Positions 10,620 through 23,619 of a stretch of DNA of 64,000 nucleotides are shown here, one piece after another. Made by a program: the position numbers and the translations under genes. How positions within the stretch are numbered: the first letter of the stretch is position 1; every line of letters starts with the position of its first letter. The notes beneath the pieces were generated by a model. It was not told where the DNA came from and did no database searches. It saw only the letters and a list, made by a program, of their open reading frames with translations. Source of the DNA: Sitta carolinensis (Eukaryota > Chordata > Aves > Passeriformes > Sittidae); the NCBI GenBank assembly GCA_032173965.1, contig CM063284.1:63176863-63240862 (forward strand). The letters run 5' to 3'.

Positions 10620-13600
10620 AAAATCTTGCATTTCATCGTGGATGTACACATGCACAGAGACTTGCTTCCTGTGTCATAAGCCCACAACCAGGCTAACTAA
10701 GTGGAAGATGGGTTCACTACCACAGAAATGTTTTAAACCAAAGGCCTTATAATCCCCAACCTAGGATATTTGCAGGAAGTTCTGCAGGGGTCCTACTTTC
10801 TGATTGTGTGAATTCTTCCTTACAGGAAAAATACAAGGAAGGCCACAACCCTAATAAATATTCGGCAGCTTTTTGCCACTGTATGCATTATAATCTCCTC
10901 CCAGCGCTATCAGCCTGCTGACACCTCCCCTCCCACTAACCCCCCTAAAGCACATCCCTGTTCCCTGCAATCCAGCCCTTCAACAAGAACTCTTTCTAGT
11001 ACAATTATGCAACAGATATCTTTGAGAGCAAGGCACTGGAAGAGACACATCAACTTAAAGTGGAAGGCCTCTCAGATACAGCCTCACAAAAAACACCAAG
11101 GCATGAGAACATGCATTAGTAACAGCAGCCATCCCCACTTTTTTCTCAGAGTTTCTAACAACAGAGGCAAGAAAAACCAATAAGTCAAATTCCAGTGCAA
11201 TCAAATTGCCTGTGAGCACACCCTGTATGTGCAGGATGGCAAGGCAGACAGGAGAGATCCTGCTTCCCTCCATCACCCTCTGCTTCACCTGACAGTGTCT
11301 TAGCCTGGAGCATACCTAAGGGCTACAGCACAAACTGCCCACAAGGAAAACAGCAACATGAAATGCTTCACTGCATCATTAGGTCACAATTTGCACTAAT
11401 CCCCCAAATTCTATGGGCAAACCTAAGCACCTAGAAAATAGCCTGCCTTTGAAGAGAAGCCATGGCTAGATATATACCACCTGTCATTCTTTTCCTTTAC
11501 TTAATCCTTACCCCATCCCTCAGCCCCATTTTCTTTGCACTAGGAAAGAAAATTACAGCCCTCCTTCCCTAATACTAATGCAAGTGCCCTGAAAGCAAGC
11601 AGCATTGTTTTAATAAGCCGTGTCCATTTTTAATCACGCAGCTGGAATACCAATAAAAAAGAGACAGAGAAAGGAAAAACAGGAGAAAAGGGGATTCAGG
11701 GCTGCCCGAAAGCAAGCAAAAACGTAATGCAGTGCCATTGTAAAATGTGGGGATCTGCCCATGCCAAAAACAACCTGTGGTGTCCACCAAGAGGTCCCAG
11801 CCTGGAAGTCAACAAATAAAATAGAGGGGTGGGCAGGAGAAGTTGCAGTGACAGGGTGGAGCTCCCCAGCAGCTCACTGTCTTCCCTAAACCCTCACCCC
11901 TCCATCACCTGCCAGGCACTGGACTATGCTTTCTGCTCAATTTGTGAGCACTATAAGAGGATTTGTGGTGGATGTAAGTACCCCGTTCTTTTTCACTTCC
12001 TGATTTTGGCTTGGTGAACAATGCTTCACCATCCAGGAGTGGGGTTTTGTGCTGGAGGGGCCCCTGCCTTTCACAGGAAAAGCATACTAGAGAGTCTGAC
12101 TTTCTGTGGGCTGGAAGCCTCCCACAGCATGTGCAGAAGAGGAGGAAGGGTATTTTTCACCTAGGCTAAAATCTGCTTTGATTACTAATATTCAGCAGAA
12201 TAAACACTCCTCCACAACTGCAGACAGGCCTCTCCTCCCTGCCTTTAGCAGGAGATGCCACCCACCACTGCCAGAGGGAAGAGAGGTGACCAGCATCACC
12301 TCCCCAGCACCTTGAGTGCCACACAGAAGCAAAGAAAACACCCTGAATTGCCCAACAGTTTTGTGGCAACGGTGAAATTAACAGTGCACCCAGAAGTCAT
12401 CAGGAAGCAAGGGAAGAATCCTAAGAGTGAAAAGCAATTGAGTAACACCTGAGCAGTACTGTTGAAATAAATTACCAGTATTCCCCCCTCACTCTCCCCT
12501 TTCCTTAGGCACTGGCTCAGAGGCTTCTGCCTATATCTAAATTTTTCAACTCTGATTTGCCCTGTGAAATCAACGAGGCCACTCACACAAGTCAAGATTA
12601 AGCACTCACAGGTCCACAAAAGTCAGCTGTGCAGCATCACTGTTTTCAAGATGAATTCAAGACAAGCATTATCTTTGCAGAAGTGTGTGTGCTCCAGGTT
12701 CACACCCTCCACAATGCATATTGCATTAATTGACCACCAAACTACCTTAGTAGATGCAGAGAGACTTACATGTTCTGGTCAACATTCTACAATGTTGTTC
12801 CCATCATGACATGCACTTTAGGGATATTTCAAAAATACTATTAAATAGAAACTTACAAACATTTAATGTAAGTATAACTATTTATCAAATTGTAGTCTCT
12901 GATTTAAAATCAATTTTCTGCTGTAACATAACATTTTACAAGAGCCCAAGCATCATAATGTTTCTCACAAACTATCTTGGTCAGCTGGACACTGCCCAAA
13001 ATGAAAACTACATCTCAGTGAAGAGGGCATTATCCTGTGACAGACTTGTGTCAAATCTCTGAAGAGTTAAGATTCTGCTTTTTAAAAAATTAGTTTGACA
13101 CACAAGATTTTAGTCGCTGCAACATTTTAACCCTGTTTGACACTGTAGATGATGAACAATCCAGGTTTTCAAATTTCCAAGTTTCTTCAAATCTGTTCTG
13201 AAATTTCCTGTATTTAGCATGCTCTGCACAAAATCAAGTTATTTGGCTCAGAAACAGTCTAGATCAATTATGTTCCAAAGGTTTCCTGCTACAAGTTACA
13301 GGAAAAATACATTAACCAATCACATGTAAAGACTGTTGCCTGAGAAGCAAAAAGTTCATCAAGTTGTAAAAGAGAAAAAAGAAGAAAAAGTAAGTTGTTC
13401 AAACCCACCATTGCAATGTTCTGCTTAAGTTTCCTTACGGTAACAGGAATTACCCAAACCCATTGATGCAGCTCAGCATCCAATATCAGTAAAGATGCAC
13501 CCTTGGACCTACTTCAGTTTTTTCACATACTTTGAGGAAAAGTAGCACAGCCCACATTCAGAGCTCAACTGATAAGCAGTGTTTCTCCTTTGCTATTAGT

Positions 13601-13660
13601 AAAAACACCAAACTAGGAAGTCTAAATGTGAACATTCATCAATGTATGCTCATTTTCTTG
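10620..13660. other. Non-coding, mostly unique DNA
   Basis: No gene or named repeat was recognised. A C-rich patch at about 10900-10980 and a purine-rich patch at about 12130-12310 are the only compositional changes. Frames of 60-107 codons overlap on both strands (for example 12296-12619 minus against 12255-12452 and 12564-12809 plus) and show no domains. Confidence 0.45.
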
Positions 13661-13668
13661 TCCTATAG

Positions 13669-13736
13669 GTACCAAGTGCCTGGCTTCGTGAAGTTATGGT
13701 TGGTAGCCAGGCCTCCTGGACATCACCACAAGATGG
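13669..13736 (+). other. Candidate 68-base exon bounded by good splice signals
   Basis: A pyrimidine-rich stretch ending in CCTATAG (to 13668) precedes 68 bases, which are followed by GTAAGG at 13737. Both match the vertebrate acceptor and donor consensus. Two of the three plus-strand frames stay open across it, but no protein family is recognisable, so an exon of a long non-coding RNA would fit as well as a coding one. Pairs of good splice sites also occur by chance in 64 kb, so this is only a candidate. Confidence 0.15.
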
Positions 13737-13739
13737 GTA

Positions 13740-16700
13740 AGGAGCAATTAAGAAAGGCCAGAAACCCACTGAAATAGAGTTTTGCTATTGAATCAAAACA
13801 ACAAAAAATAATTAACAAAATCTCCATTTCAGTGGATTTGAGATTCCATAGGAAATATTTTCTTGAGGCTTGCTATATTATTTCCTCTTTCACTTAAGTT
13901 TATCAAATTCCAGAGACGGTACGACCAAGAAAAATACCTTCATACAATAAAAATACACAAGGAAAATTCTCCTTGCTTAAATGATACTTGAAAGGCAGGA
14001 AAGGGCAAGTAATCTTTTTGTTTCTTGTTACTTCAGATCGGAAAAAGCATACATTTACATTCTGCCAGTTGTCACACCTCCTTGGACCCTCTTACAATCA
14101 TCAAGAGAAACCCCAGATCTCTACATCTCTGCTCTGTGTCCTAAAGCATCACCCACATCAGTAACTGTAAGAAAAACAAGGGGGGAAAAAGGCTTATTTC
14201 TTTGCCACAGAGTTCTCCACCCCACAGCCCCAGCTGCTCCCCTGGTACAAGCTCTGCCAGTTCAGCCTCAATCCTTCCCCATGGCTGGTCTCGCCCACCC
14301 AGAAAGGTCTTCCTCCATTTTCATCTTCTTAAAGCCGAGGGGCCTCAGTAGTCTGAGTGCTCCTAAAGGACCACAGCTGGTTCTGCAGCTCCAGTACACT
14401 CCCCCAGCTGGGAGACCTTAATCACAGTATCTTTTATTGGAATTACATGGTAACTGAATGAGCAAGAAAGCCAGAGTGAAATCTCAAATCTGTTGCTACA
14501 CCCTTCCTACCTCCTGGCCACTGTTGAGAGTGTTTGTTTCTCGTTAGAACAAATACATCCTGCCATCCCTCCTCCAACCTGCCCTGCCCTGACAGGGCTG
14601 ACTGAAAGGCAGATGTGAGCAATGTCCAGCCTGAAATCCCAGTGCTGCTCATTTACAAACTGCTCAGCCACAACCTTTCCCCAAAGACCATCGTGTTTAT
14701 GGTGGCGGCCCAACCACCCAGTGTCCCTCTCTAACAGCCACCACACATCCCACTCATTGTCCCACTGCCATTGTTCCAGTTCTCCTTCTGCAGAACAGCC
14801 ACAACAGCACTTTTCATCCCTGAAATGCACCGCACAAATGGGGAGCACAAGTCAAACAAAAGCTACAGCAGCTCTGTTTACTAGGGAGAAAGATCAATGG
14901 CCTTCAATGAAAGGACAGGAAGCTGATGTTCTCACTGTAACTTGTTGGTAAAACAGTGAATAGTGCTATCGAGACTGACAAAGGCTCTTTTCTTCCTCCT
15001 CTTACTTTTTTTTTTTTTTAAATGAAGAATCCAATGGAGAGTGTTATCGTGTAGTTATCAACAGGCCATGAAATGGGGAACATCAGCAAGTGTATTCAAC
15101 TCCTTTGTTTGCTCTTTGAGAGCGTTAAACAGAAGCCTCAAAGTGCACACAGGAATAAAAATCAACCCAGGACAGAAAAACACAAGGAAAATCACACAAG
15201 CAAAAAAGACAAATTGCGAAGATTTTTATAAACCCCAAAAAACCCACCAAACCAAACCACAAACGGGAATAGAGATCTGAAGCATTTGCAACCACATTTG
15301 TTCAGTATCTTTCCCGAGCTCAGGGTGTATAGAGCATGATAGAGGATTAGCAAGGAAGAGCACGGCTGACCTAAGGAAACAGCTAACCTTTCCTTATATC
15401 CCTACAAGGCCACTGTCATGGCAAGCCAGCCCTTAGGGTCTGTAGAAGCTCTACACCCAGCGTTCACTTGATTAGACCCTTCTTTCAGGTACATCTCCAG
15501 CATTCCTGAATGCTCCAAGTTTAGTCACCACCCACATCTCAGCACTTACTGGATACCACTAGATCCAAGCCAATTCATAAATAAGGATTGTGCTGTCCTT
15601 CTACAGATAAGGTCCCATCTCTCTTACCAAGGTTACTCCAGCACAGTGCAGTAACACTCTGCAGCTACTCGAGGAAGTATTCTTAAGCCTCTGGACATTT
15701 TAAATGGGAGTTAACATCACTGACGTCAGAAAACACGCTGCTGGAAGAAGGGTAAATGTGTGTGCAAGCATCATATTTCTCAGCGCCTTTGAACTATGGG
15801 AATCTGTCATACAGCCTAGATCTAAGCTTTCTGTTTGTGCATTAAAAACAATACACCTGAATATTTAGGTACATCCTGCACATTGTACCTGTGACTTTTG
15901 TCACATGCGTGCATAAGTCTGCAATGCTGGTGAACAGTTCAAATGCTGTCCATACAACTAATGCCAAGTGTTTTGCAAATACTTTTTGATCTCCCAGGAC
16001 TCCCTCATACTATCCTAAATATAAAATTTCAGAGTCCAAATTCAAAGCAAAACTTTGCACAGGGGAAATTGTGATTTTCCTTGAAGGCTCAAAGGAAAAT
16101 TTAGGACTATATGAAAGACATGAGGTTAGTTATTAGCAATGTTGTTCTTCAAAGGACTACAGAAACTGAGAGGACTGATGTCATGGGAAAGCCAAGTAAT
16201 TGGTGAAAATGTTTTCAAAGGTTAACCTTTTCTTTAACTCCTTCTGAAGAACTGTAAAGAGACTCAATAAGATTTTCTTCCCACTTGTTTTGTGCGAGAA
16301 ATATGATCCCTTGGACATACTGCTTGCAGTGAACCTGTTTCCCTACCTAAAAATTCTCATTCCCATTTTATACACTGATAGAAAACTTTATCCAGCACCC
16401 TGAACGCAGCAGCACTTCAGCCAGAGCTGTCCTCCTCGCTGAGCACTCACTGTCTATTACAAAGCCATCGAGAGCCTTCCAGCTCACAGTAACACCAAGG
16501 GATCCTTAATGGCCAGGGCTACTGCCATGCATAGGGCATGGTCACTCTTGTTCACGCCATGGGAGCACTACTTGCTGTCCTGAAGTTGGACTGAACCAGA
16601 AGCATGTGGATTGTGCCCTGTACAGCCCTAACATGAAAAGTAGACAGGACAAATGCTCTCCTGGCGTGCTTGCCATCTATCAGGCTACCCTCTGATGCTG

Positions 16701-17370
16701 CTTGCAAGCCCATCTTGTCTTGCACAAGACATACACAGAGGAAGGGGCACAAAGGGAAGCACCCACATTTGTCTTTGCCCAGCTCTGCTTCCAGTGTCAA
16801 ACCAAAATGGAGTCAAAAGGAAAGGGAAGTCATGCTGCTCCCTCAGAATTTGCAGCATGTGTCCATGCAAATAGGTAGGCAGAACTTGGGCCTCTTTCTA
16901 TTCCTTCTTCTAATGAAAATTGATGGGCCAGTGGCTCCATTATAGTGACTTGCATCACGGATAGTGTGTAGCATTGACTCACTCTAAATAAAATACAAAA
17001 AATTTATTTTACTTGATAAAAGCATTGCTTCTGCTAGCCTTAAATTTCAATTTCTCTGCATTCCTTAGTGTCATCCCCGTTACACATCACTTCAATTTTT
17101 TCACTAAATAATGACACAAATCAAAATATTATCTTCCACATATAGTTAAGATGCATTTTGTATCCATACAGAGATGCATCAAAAATAGCTATCCCTTAAC
17201 ATCTCTGAATGTGAATGATCCTTCTAAAATAGTTTACTTGACAAGGTCTTCAGCAACAGTTAATACACTTTAAGTGTATATATCCTGCCTTAATCCAACA
17301 GAACTTTTAGCTGTCTATTGGAGGCATAACAGTTGAATTGATCTTTTATACAGGGGGACAAATTTAATTT
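13740..17370. other. Non-coding DNA with a short T tract
   Basis: A T run lies at about 15007-15019. The plus-strand frame at 13981-14421 (146 codons) is unlike any family I know and is opposed by frames at 14443-14848. The part from 16990 to 17330 is AT-rich and repeat-free. No gene was recognised. Confidence 0.45.
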
Positions 17371-17379
17371 TCTGGCTCC

Positions 17380-17490
17380 AATTTGGAAAAGAATGCCTAT
17401 TCAAGACAGCACTTAAGCCTCATGGAAGTCAATAGGACCTAAACACATGTTTACAATTAGACGTGTGCTTAAGCGGTGGTCTGAACTGGG
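17380..17490. repeat. Old amniote interspersed repeat, decayed
   Basis: The stretch carries the word pattern of an ancient dispersed amniote repeat: GCACTTAAGC, then GGAAGTCAATAGGACC, then CACATG, then GTGCTTAAG and CTGAACTGGG. I recognise the pattern from bird, crocodile and turtle DNA but cannot give a secure family name. The copy is diverged. Confidence 0.5.
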
Positions 17491-17499
17491 TGAATAAAT

Positions 17500-20480
17500 G
17501 TGAAGTCAGTAGGTTGCTTGCATAAGAAAGAATTATCAGTCTGGAAGAGAATTACAGAATTTGGCTATAAGAGGCTGGAGGATTAGTAACAAACGTGTCA
17601 TTCCTGTAAGTAATTTACTTAAACCAAAGCCGTGGCAGAACTGTTTAAAGTATGTACTCAGATTAATTTGAGGGACAGACTTAAAACATAATTATCAACC
17701 AGGGACAACTGTAAATTTGTAGTAATATGTGAGAATCACCATCTGATTTTCAAATTATATCTACAGAACTGAATATCCTGCTCAGATTTAATGAATTCCA
17801 GCCCATTCCAGAGCTAGATTGTGACTTCACACAGAAAACTGAGTAAGTAGCAGCACAGGCCAAAATAGTAATTATGGCTCAAAAAAATGAAACCAAAGAG
17901 CATGTGTAAGAGTCTCCAAGCCCTTCCAAAATTATTTTTGCAGTTGCAGTTTATGAGAAAAATATGAGAAGCCATCAAGACATCTAAAGGAGTTTAAGTT
18001 CCCAAGTCTCATTTACTGATAAGGGTCTTGTAGACTGTCAGACATTGCTCTGGGTACTCTTAAGATACTTGACAGTGAGGATAAATCTCTTTATTGACCA
18101 TATTTAAAGAGACTTATTATTTCCAGGCAAGCTGATCATGTACATCACTCACTCTCTTTCTTCCCAGGCTTTCTCAGTATTTCTGACAAATGAATAGCTG
18201 CTGCATCTACATTTGATGAAGCTGGCACACTCCTTTGTTACATAGGAGAGGAAAGGGAATCATCCCCAGATGTCACTCCCGTTCTGCAAAATCAATCAGA
18301 TTTTTAACAATTAAGAACACCTGGACCAAATAACCCTTATTGATAGGGGTTTTGTTTATTTGCTTTTAAATCAGTGTTCCTATTGCACTTTTAATGTATT
18401 ACAGTCATAGCTATGGAATATGACCCTCCAAACTAGACTGATAGCACTTTTGCAGTACCAGCAGCTAAAATCATCAACAAGAAGCATTGTGTGCTTGAAG
18501 AGCACACAAAGGAATGAGGCCCTCCATGGCAATGCAAGGCTCCAGCAGCTCCAGCTCAGCTCACTCAAAGGCAGCTGCATCCCACTGCCCCCCTGCCAGA
18601 AGCCTGCAAGTCCCCACAGGACCTCAGGGCAACAGTGAGAGCCATTGTAGGAGGATATTTCCCTCCTCTTCATCTTCAAGAGCTACAGAAACAACAGGCC
18701 AGGCATCTGTGCCAGCTTTCCCCTTTGGGACAGAGGACACTGGTCTGCTTGTGCTCACAGAGTTGTGTGTGACTACTCCAAGGCTTTGCAGGTAATAACC
18801 CAGCCCTGGAAGTTACCAATTAATTCACTGCAGCTGCTCTTCCCTCTTCACTTACTAGCAACTAAGTCTGGTAAGTGGGTGGGTTGTTGGACTAAGGAGT
18901 GCAGGACTCTGAGGTGTGAGGAGGGATACGTATTTCCTCTACTCTTGAGCTCAAGGTACAACTCTCCAGAGAGTCAACACATAAAAAAAAAATAAATACC
19001 CTTTCAGAAGCATGCCAAATGCCTATACATATAAAGAACAGCATACACGTGAACAGGGATGACATTACTGCCACTGAAGTGACTTACATGTTCCAGAGGC
19101 CAGGTGGGGCTGCTGCATTCAGCTTGTCCATGTGTCTCTGGCTTCCCTGGACAGCCTCCAGCACAGCATCATTCCTGGGACCCTCTGGAACACACTGCTC
19201 TCTACCTGCACACCCTATCATGGAAAAGGGCATACCCAGCTGTCCTGGGCTCACAGGACAAGACCTTCAGTTACTTAAAAAGGTTTTTACCCCCAGAATT
19301 TCAATCTTTCATACAGGAGGGATAGTAGCTGGTCTCAGAAATACAGGAAAACTGAAACAATTAACAGTTCAGCTTTCAGTAGATCAAGAAATTCACCTAG
19401 CTAAACAGCAACTTTTTTATTCACTGCCATTCCATCATGACATTGTGATGCTTCTTAGGCATTGAAGACCTTTTCTCCACCACACAAGTGCAATCCTTCT
19501 GTTAAATCACTCAGCATCACACTCACCTCTGCAATCACTACATTCCCTTTCCTGAAACTACTCCTAAGAAGCCTTTTTAAAACCATTTCAGCTTCTGTTC
19601 CAGCTGGTCCACATGACTGTCATTAATGGGTGATCAAAGTCTGAGGCACATCATCTGTTGCTTAATTACCAGCATCTCAGTCTAGGAAAACATGTCAGGA
19701 CATCCCTTTGCCCCAGCATGCTCTGCCCAGTGTATCATCATGGAAATATCATGACCATCACTGTGGGATTTGGGACAGGTGCAGGAGTTTCTCTGGCTGT
19801 TTGCTACAGAGTTTAGATCAACACCGAGTCAAAAAGCAAAGAGAGAAATCAGAGAAGGCCTATGCTTAACCCTGGCTTTGTAATCTGACATGGATATACC
19901 CAGTTCAGTATCAACCTCCCAAAACAATACCCCCAACCTACACTGCATTCAGGACAAACCAGAAGTCTGCAAAGAAGGCTCTACATATACACTCCCATTT
20001 TAGGGAGCCTTTGCTGTGCCAGGAGTGGACAGAGAGCAGTGTAAACCCCTCAGTTTAAGGGCTGATTCCCACATCAGGGTCAGTTTGCTCACTGGGCATG
20101 GGATGAAAGCATGGAGCAGGATGTGAGCATGGAGCAAGACTCTGCCCTGTGCCAGCCCAACGTGCATGCTGCAACAAGCGACAGGCAGCCATCACAGAGG
20201 AGCATACACTCCAAAGCCTCTGGCTGGCTTTGGAGACACCAGATGTAGCTGGTCAGCAGGCTGATCAGCAGTATTTGGCACATGGTCTCCCAAAGCTGGA
20301 GAGAAACCACAGAGCAATGCTGGAAATATATGAGTTGTCAGCACCGCAGCAGGAGAGAAAGAGACAGGGATGAATGGAGGCCTCTGAGCTGGTTAAGTCC
20401 ATGTCTGCAAGCACAACTCCTGCCAGAGGACAGACCAATATGGGCAAGGAGAAAGGGCATGAGGGGTTGGGCTCAGCCAA
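17500..20480. other. Non-coding DNA, nothing recognised
   Basis: AT-rich until about 18500, then of moderate GC. Frames such as 18380-18679 (minus), 18514-18795 and 19019-19465 (plus, 148 codons) overlap each other and lack recognisable domains. No repeat family was recognised. Confidence 0.45.
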
Positions 20481-20487
20481 GAACATG

Positions 20488-20660
20488 CAATGAGTCGGTG
20501 GCACAGCTGGCCCAGGAATAACATGATGGAAGGCATATAAGTATCCTGGGTTCAAGTCCCCTCTCCTTGTCACCACAAAACCCAGCCCCTGTGGTCATAG
20601 CATGCCTTTCCCCAGTTTGCTTTCTCTGATCCTCACTGTAAGATAGGGCCCTGGCTTCCA
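20488..20660. repeat. Possible MIR-like ancient SINE remnant
   Basis: GTGGCACAGCTGG followed by CCTGGGTTCAAGTCCC and then CTCTGATCCTCACTGTAAGA recall word blocks of tRNA-derived MIR-type SINEs of amniotes. The GGTTCAAGTCC word matches a tRNA T-arm, but the rest of a tRNA cloverleaf is absent, so this is not a tRNA gene. The copy is very decayed. Confidence 0.35.
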
Positions 20661-20669
20661 AAATGCAGT

Positions 20670-22500
20670 ATCTCTGCTCAGCAGATCACATGCCCTTGTT
20701 GCCTGCTGCCTCACAAAACTCCATGTGCCAGAGTGCCGTGCTCGGCACATCCTGCTGCCGCAGAAGTTGCTGCCGTCAGTGCTGTCTGTCACTCAGCACA
20801 AGCTGCAAGCACTGGTAGGCTTGTGGCAAGCAAGGGAAGGGAAAACAAAGCAGGCTGAAGTGGCAGAACAAGCCCCTCCGGGAAGAAGACTCTTCTCTCG
20901 TTGGGATGTGACGTGTGGAACTGACTGCAGCATGTTTTGGAAGTAGCAAAGGCTGTGCCAACATAGGAGAGCCACTCATCACCCCGGAGTAGATTATTGC
21001 AACTAATAGTCTCATTATTCTTTCCTTTTTTCCCTTTTTTCTTCATTTTTGTGGGAAGCAGACTTCATGACGTGGCATAAAATAAGTCAAGTCACTCCTG
21101 ACATGACCTGACACCTCCTAGAGCTCCCCTGTGTGAGATGCCATCACATCCTCTGAATAGAAATGCAGCCCATGGTCTGTCCCATTTTCTGCTCTTGTGT
21201 TACGTAACTCTTCTCTACCCAGAATCTCTCTGTAGGTTCTCCTGAAGGTGCATGTTACGAAGCTGTTTTGTTTGGCACCAGCTGAGGAAGGGCAGGCTTG
21301 GGAGCCAGGTTGTCTTCTTTGCCTCCCCTGTAGCATCATTTTGGATGTGTGGGTCCTTCTCCAGAAGACAGATGAAGCACTAACTAACATTGGACAATAT
21401 GGAACACACAGATCATCCATTAATGCTGAAGCAGGGAAACTTCTTGTCAGGAGAGGCTGTGGGTACCAGGGGTTGGTAGGGGTCCAAGAGACAACCAGAG
21501 AAATCCATTGCCAAGACATGCATGGAAAGTTAAGAGTTTCAATTATGTTGGTCCTTGAGTCACAAATTGCTGGCCACTGAACTAAAGCTAATGTGCACAA
21601 GCGACATGATCTGCAAGTCCTCCAGCTGCATCTGTGGGAGCAGTGCAGAGACTGGACACGGAGCTAGGTGGACTGCCTCTCTCAGTGAGGAAGAAGGGAC
21701 TGGGGCCAGCATTTTTCCAGCCTCTTCTTGTTCCAGACAGGTCTCTTATTCCCTGGGGCCCTGGGAAGCAGGGGAACTTTGTAGTGCTGCCAAGGGCCCA
21801 GTGCTGCCAGCACGAGACAGGGGAGAGCATGCCCCTGCACACGTGTTCCTGCTGCACTGTGCCACCGTCTCTCCCCGGGGCAGCCAGGGATGCAGCTCCC
21901 GGAGCCTGCTGCTGCCTGCTGGCAGGAGGATGTGGATGTGTAACACTAATGACTGGCTGGGGTAATTTATCAAAGCTCTCTTGAGGCAGCTCATGTCCTG
22001 TGAAAACAAAAGAGAGACTCAAGACATTAGATCACCAAATTTAGGCCCTGGCCCAAATTTTGAAATAAAGTTTCACCCAAGTGAGAGAAGTAAGGGAGTG
22101 ACACAACTCTGTGCATGCAGACACATGTGTTATCCCTTTGCTTCAAACCACCACCTCTCACAGGGCATCTTGCTGCCCAGCAGGATTAGGCACATTTGGG
22201 GGCTTCAGGATTTGCATCAGCCATTGGGGTGTTTTTTGAAGCAGAATCAGCCAAATTTAAGATGCAGCCCTGAGCTATTGGCATGGTCCTTCCCCTGTTG
22301 ACTCGGGGGGCTGGCAGGCTGAGCAGATAGGCCAGGGATGGAAAGGACCATGAAGAACATACCTACCAGGCTTCTTTTGAGTTACTGCTGAGCACATTTA
22401 ACACTGCAGCATTTGGAAAGTGCCCACATGGCACATACAGGCTGTAAGAGACATATAGAGCAATTTTCCAACCTGGCAGCAGGCACAGTGTCAGTGCTTT
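20670..22500. other. Non-coding DNA of moderate GC, nothing recognised
   Basis: The GC-richer section at 21640-21960 yields several overlapping frames on both strands (21555-21965, 21588-22022, 21634-21984), which is what GC-rich non-coding DNA gives. None shows a domain or repeat protein pattern. The minus frame at 21118-21600 (160 codons) is likewise unrecognised. Confidence 0.45.
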
Positions 22501-22508
22501 TATATAAA

Positions 22509-22554
22509 TTTAGTTAGTTAGTTAGGTAGTTATTTAGTTAGTTAGTTAGTTAGT
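22509..22554. repeat. (TTAG)n microsatellite
   Basis: About eleven TTAG units with two imperfect ones (GTAG and TTAT), spanning some 46 bases. Confidence 0.95.
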
Positions 22555-22559
22555 GTACT

Positions 22560-23585
22560 TATTTACTTGCCTGTCCCACTTTTGAACAGAATCTTCTTCT
22601 GACTAGCCATTTGCAATTACCCTGAAAGTCAGGAAATGGTGTGTTCCCACACTGCACACTGATCATGACATCACACCAACTGATAGGAAACACTCCCTGC
22701 ACTGCCAGAACACAGACCAGCCCACTCAGGCTCATCTGGACAAGAAGGACCCTCCTGGGTCACACACAAACTGCAGCCCTGACCATGGAGACCTGGCAGT
22801 GTTTTGTACCGATGTGCATTTCTATGCCATGGACAAAAGCAATCACAGGTTGGATGGCCTCAGCATCACCAGCAAAGGCTTCTGCCTCACCTCCTGCCCC
22901 CAAGGAAAAGGACTCAGAGGTAGTGAATTTCATTTATCAGCCAACTTGTGCTGAAAAATCCCATATTCTCCTTGATGGGGGAGCACAGGCAAAGACAGCA
23001 CAAGATGAGTCGGGAAAGAAGTATATAAGGGTGATGGAAATAGCCTGGAGAGCCTTTCACTGGTGAGGTTATTGTCCTGAGCCTGGACCTTATCAAGCAT
23101 AGTCACCACACAGCACTTATTCCATGGTCACGAGTTGGTTGTTAGTCTTTTTTATGTAACAGCTGTTTGTACTATTAAAAATACCACTGGCAACCCAGGC
23201 CATCTTAGCAGAGACACCAAGGATTTAATTGGAAAGGACACCATAAATTTTCTCCTTTTGTCAGTCTAGATGATCTGCCTCGACCAGACCTAAGGCATAT
23301 TGATGGAAAAGCTGCAGCCACCCTACCCCACATCTAGTGAGCTGAGTTGCTGGAGTGATGAAAGCAATGCATCAGTGATCAGTCTCAGGGAAGTACTTGT
23401 TTAAATGGTAAAGGATCCCCAGAAAATTATTAGCTAACATCTGCTGAACTGCTGGCAGCTTGATTTATCTCCCTGTTTAGAAAACTGTATATTTAGAAAA
23501 AAAAAATGGAGTTGCTATGTCAAAATACTGTAACTGAGGGCTTTGAGCAGCAAATTCTTGCTAGTGCTTTTTTAGAATTATGCTG
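22560..23585. other. Non-coding DNA, nothing recognised
   Basis: The plus-strand frame at 22641-23066 (141 codons) has no recognisable family and no conserved motif. Sequence at 23120-23190 is AT-rich and repeat-free. Confidence 0.4.
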
Positions 23586-23589
23586 GTCA

Positions 23590-23614
23590 TTTTTTTTTTT
23601 TTTTTTTTTTTTTT
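23590..23614. repeat. Poly(T) tract, 25 bases
   Basis: Uninterrupted T run; on the minus strand it would be a poly(A) tail. The adjoining 100 bases show no SINE or processed gene copy that I recognise. Confidence 0.95.
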
Positions 23615-23619
23615 GGAGC

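Noticed and set aside
10365..10696. Lys/Asn/Thr-rich and Phe-rich proteins
   Set aside because: Translation of the A/C low-complexity tract in different frames.
20541..20575. Possible tRNA because of a GGTTCAAGTCC word
   Set aside because: No acceptor stem, D-arm or anticodon arm could be paired around it. An old tRNA-derived SINE explains the word better.
21118..22022. Cluster of overlapping 110-160-codon frames on both strands
   Set aside because: GC-rich sequence has few stop codons; frames exist on both strands at once and none matches a family.
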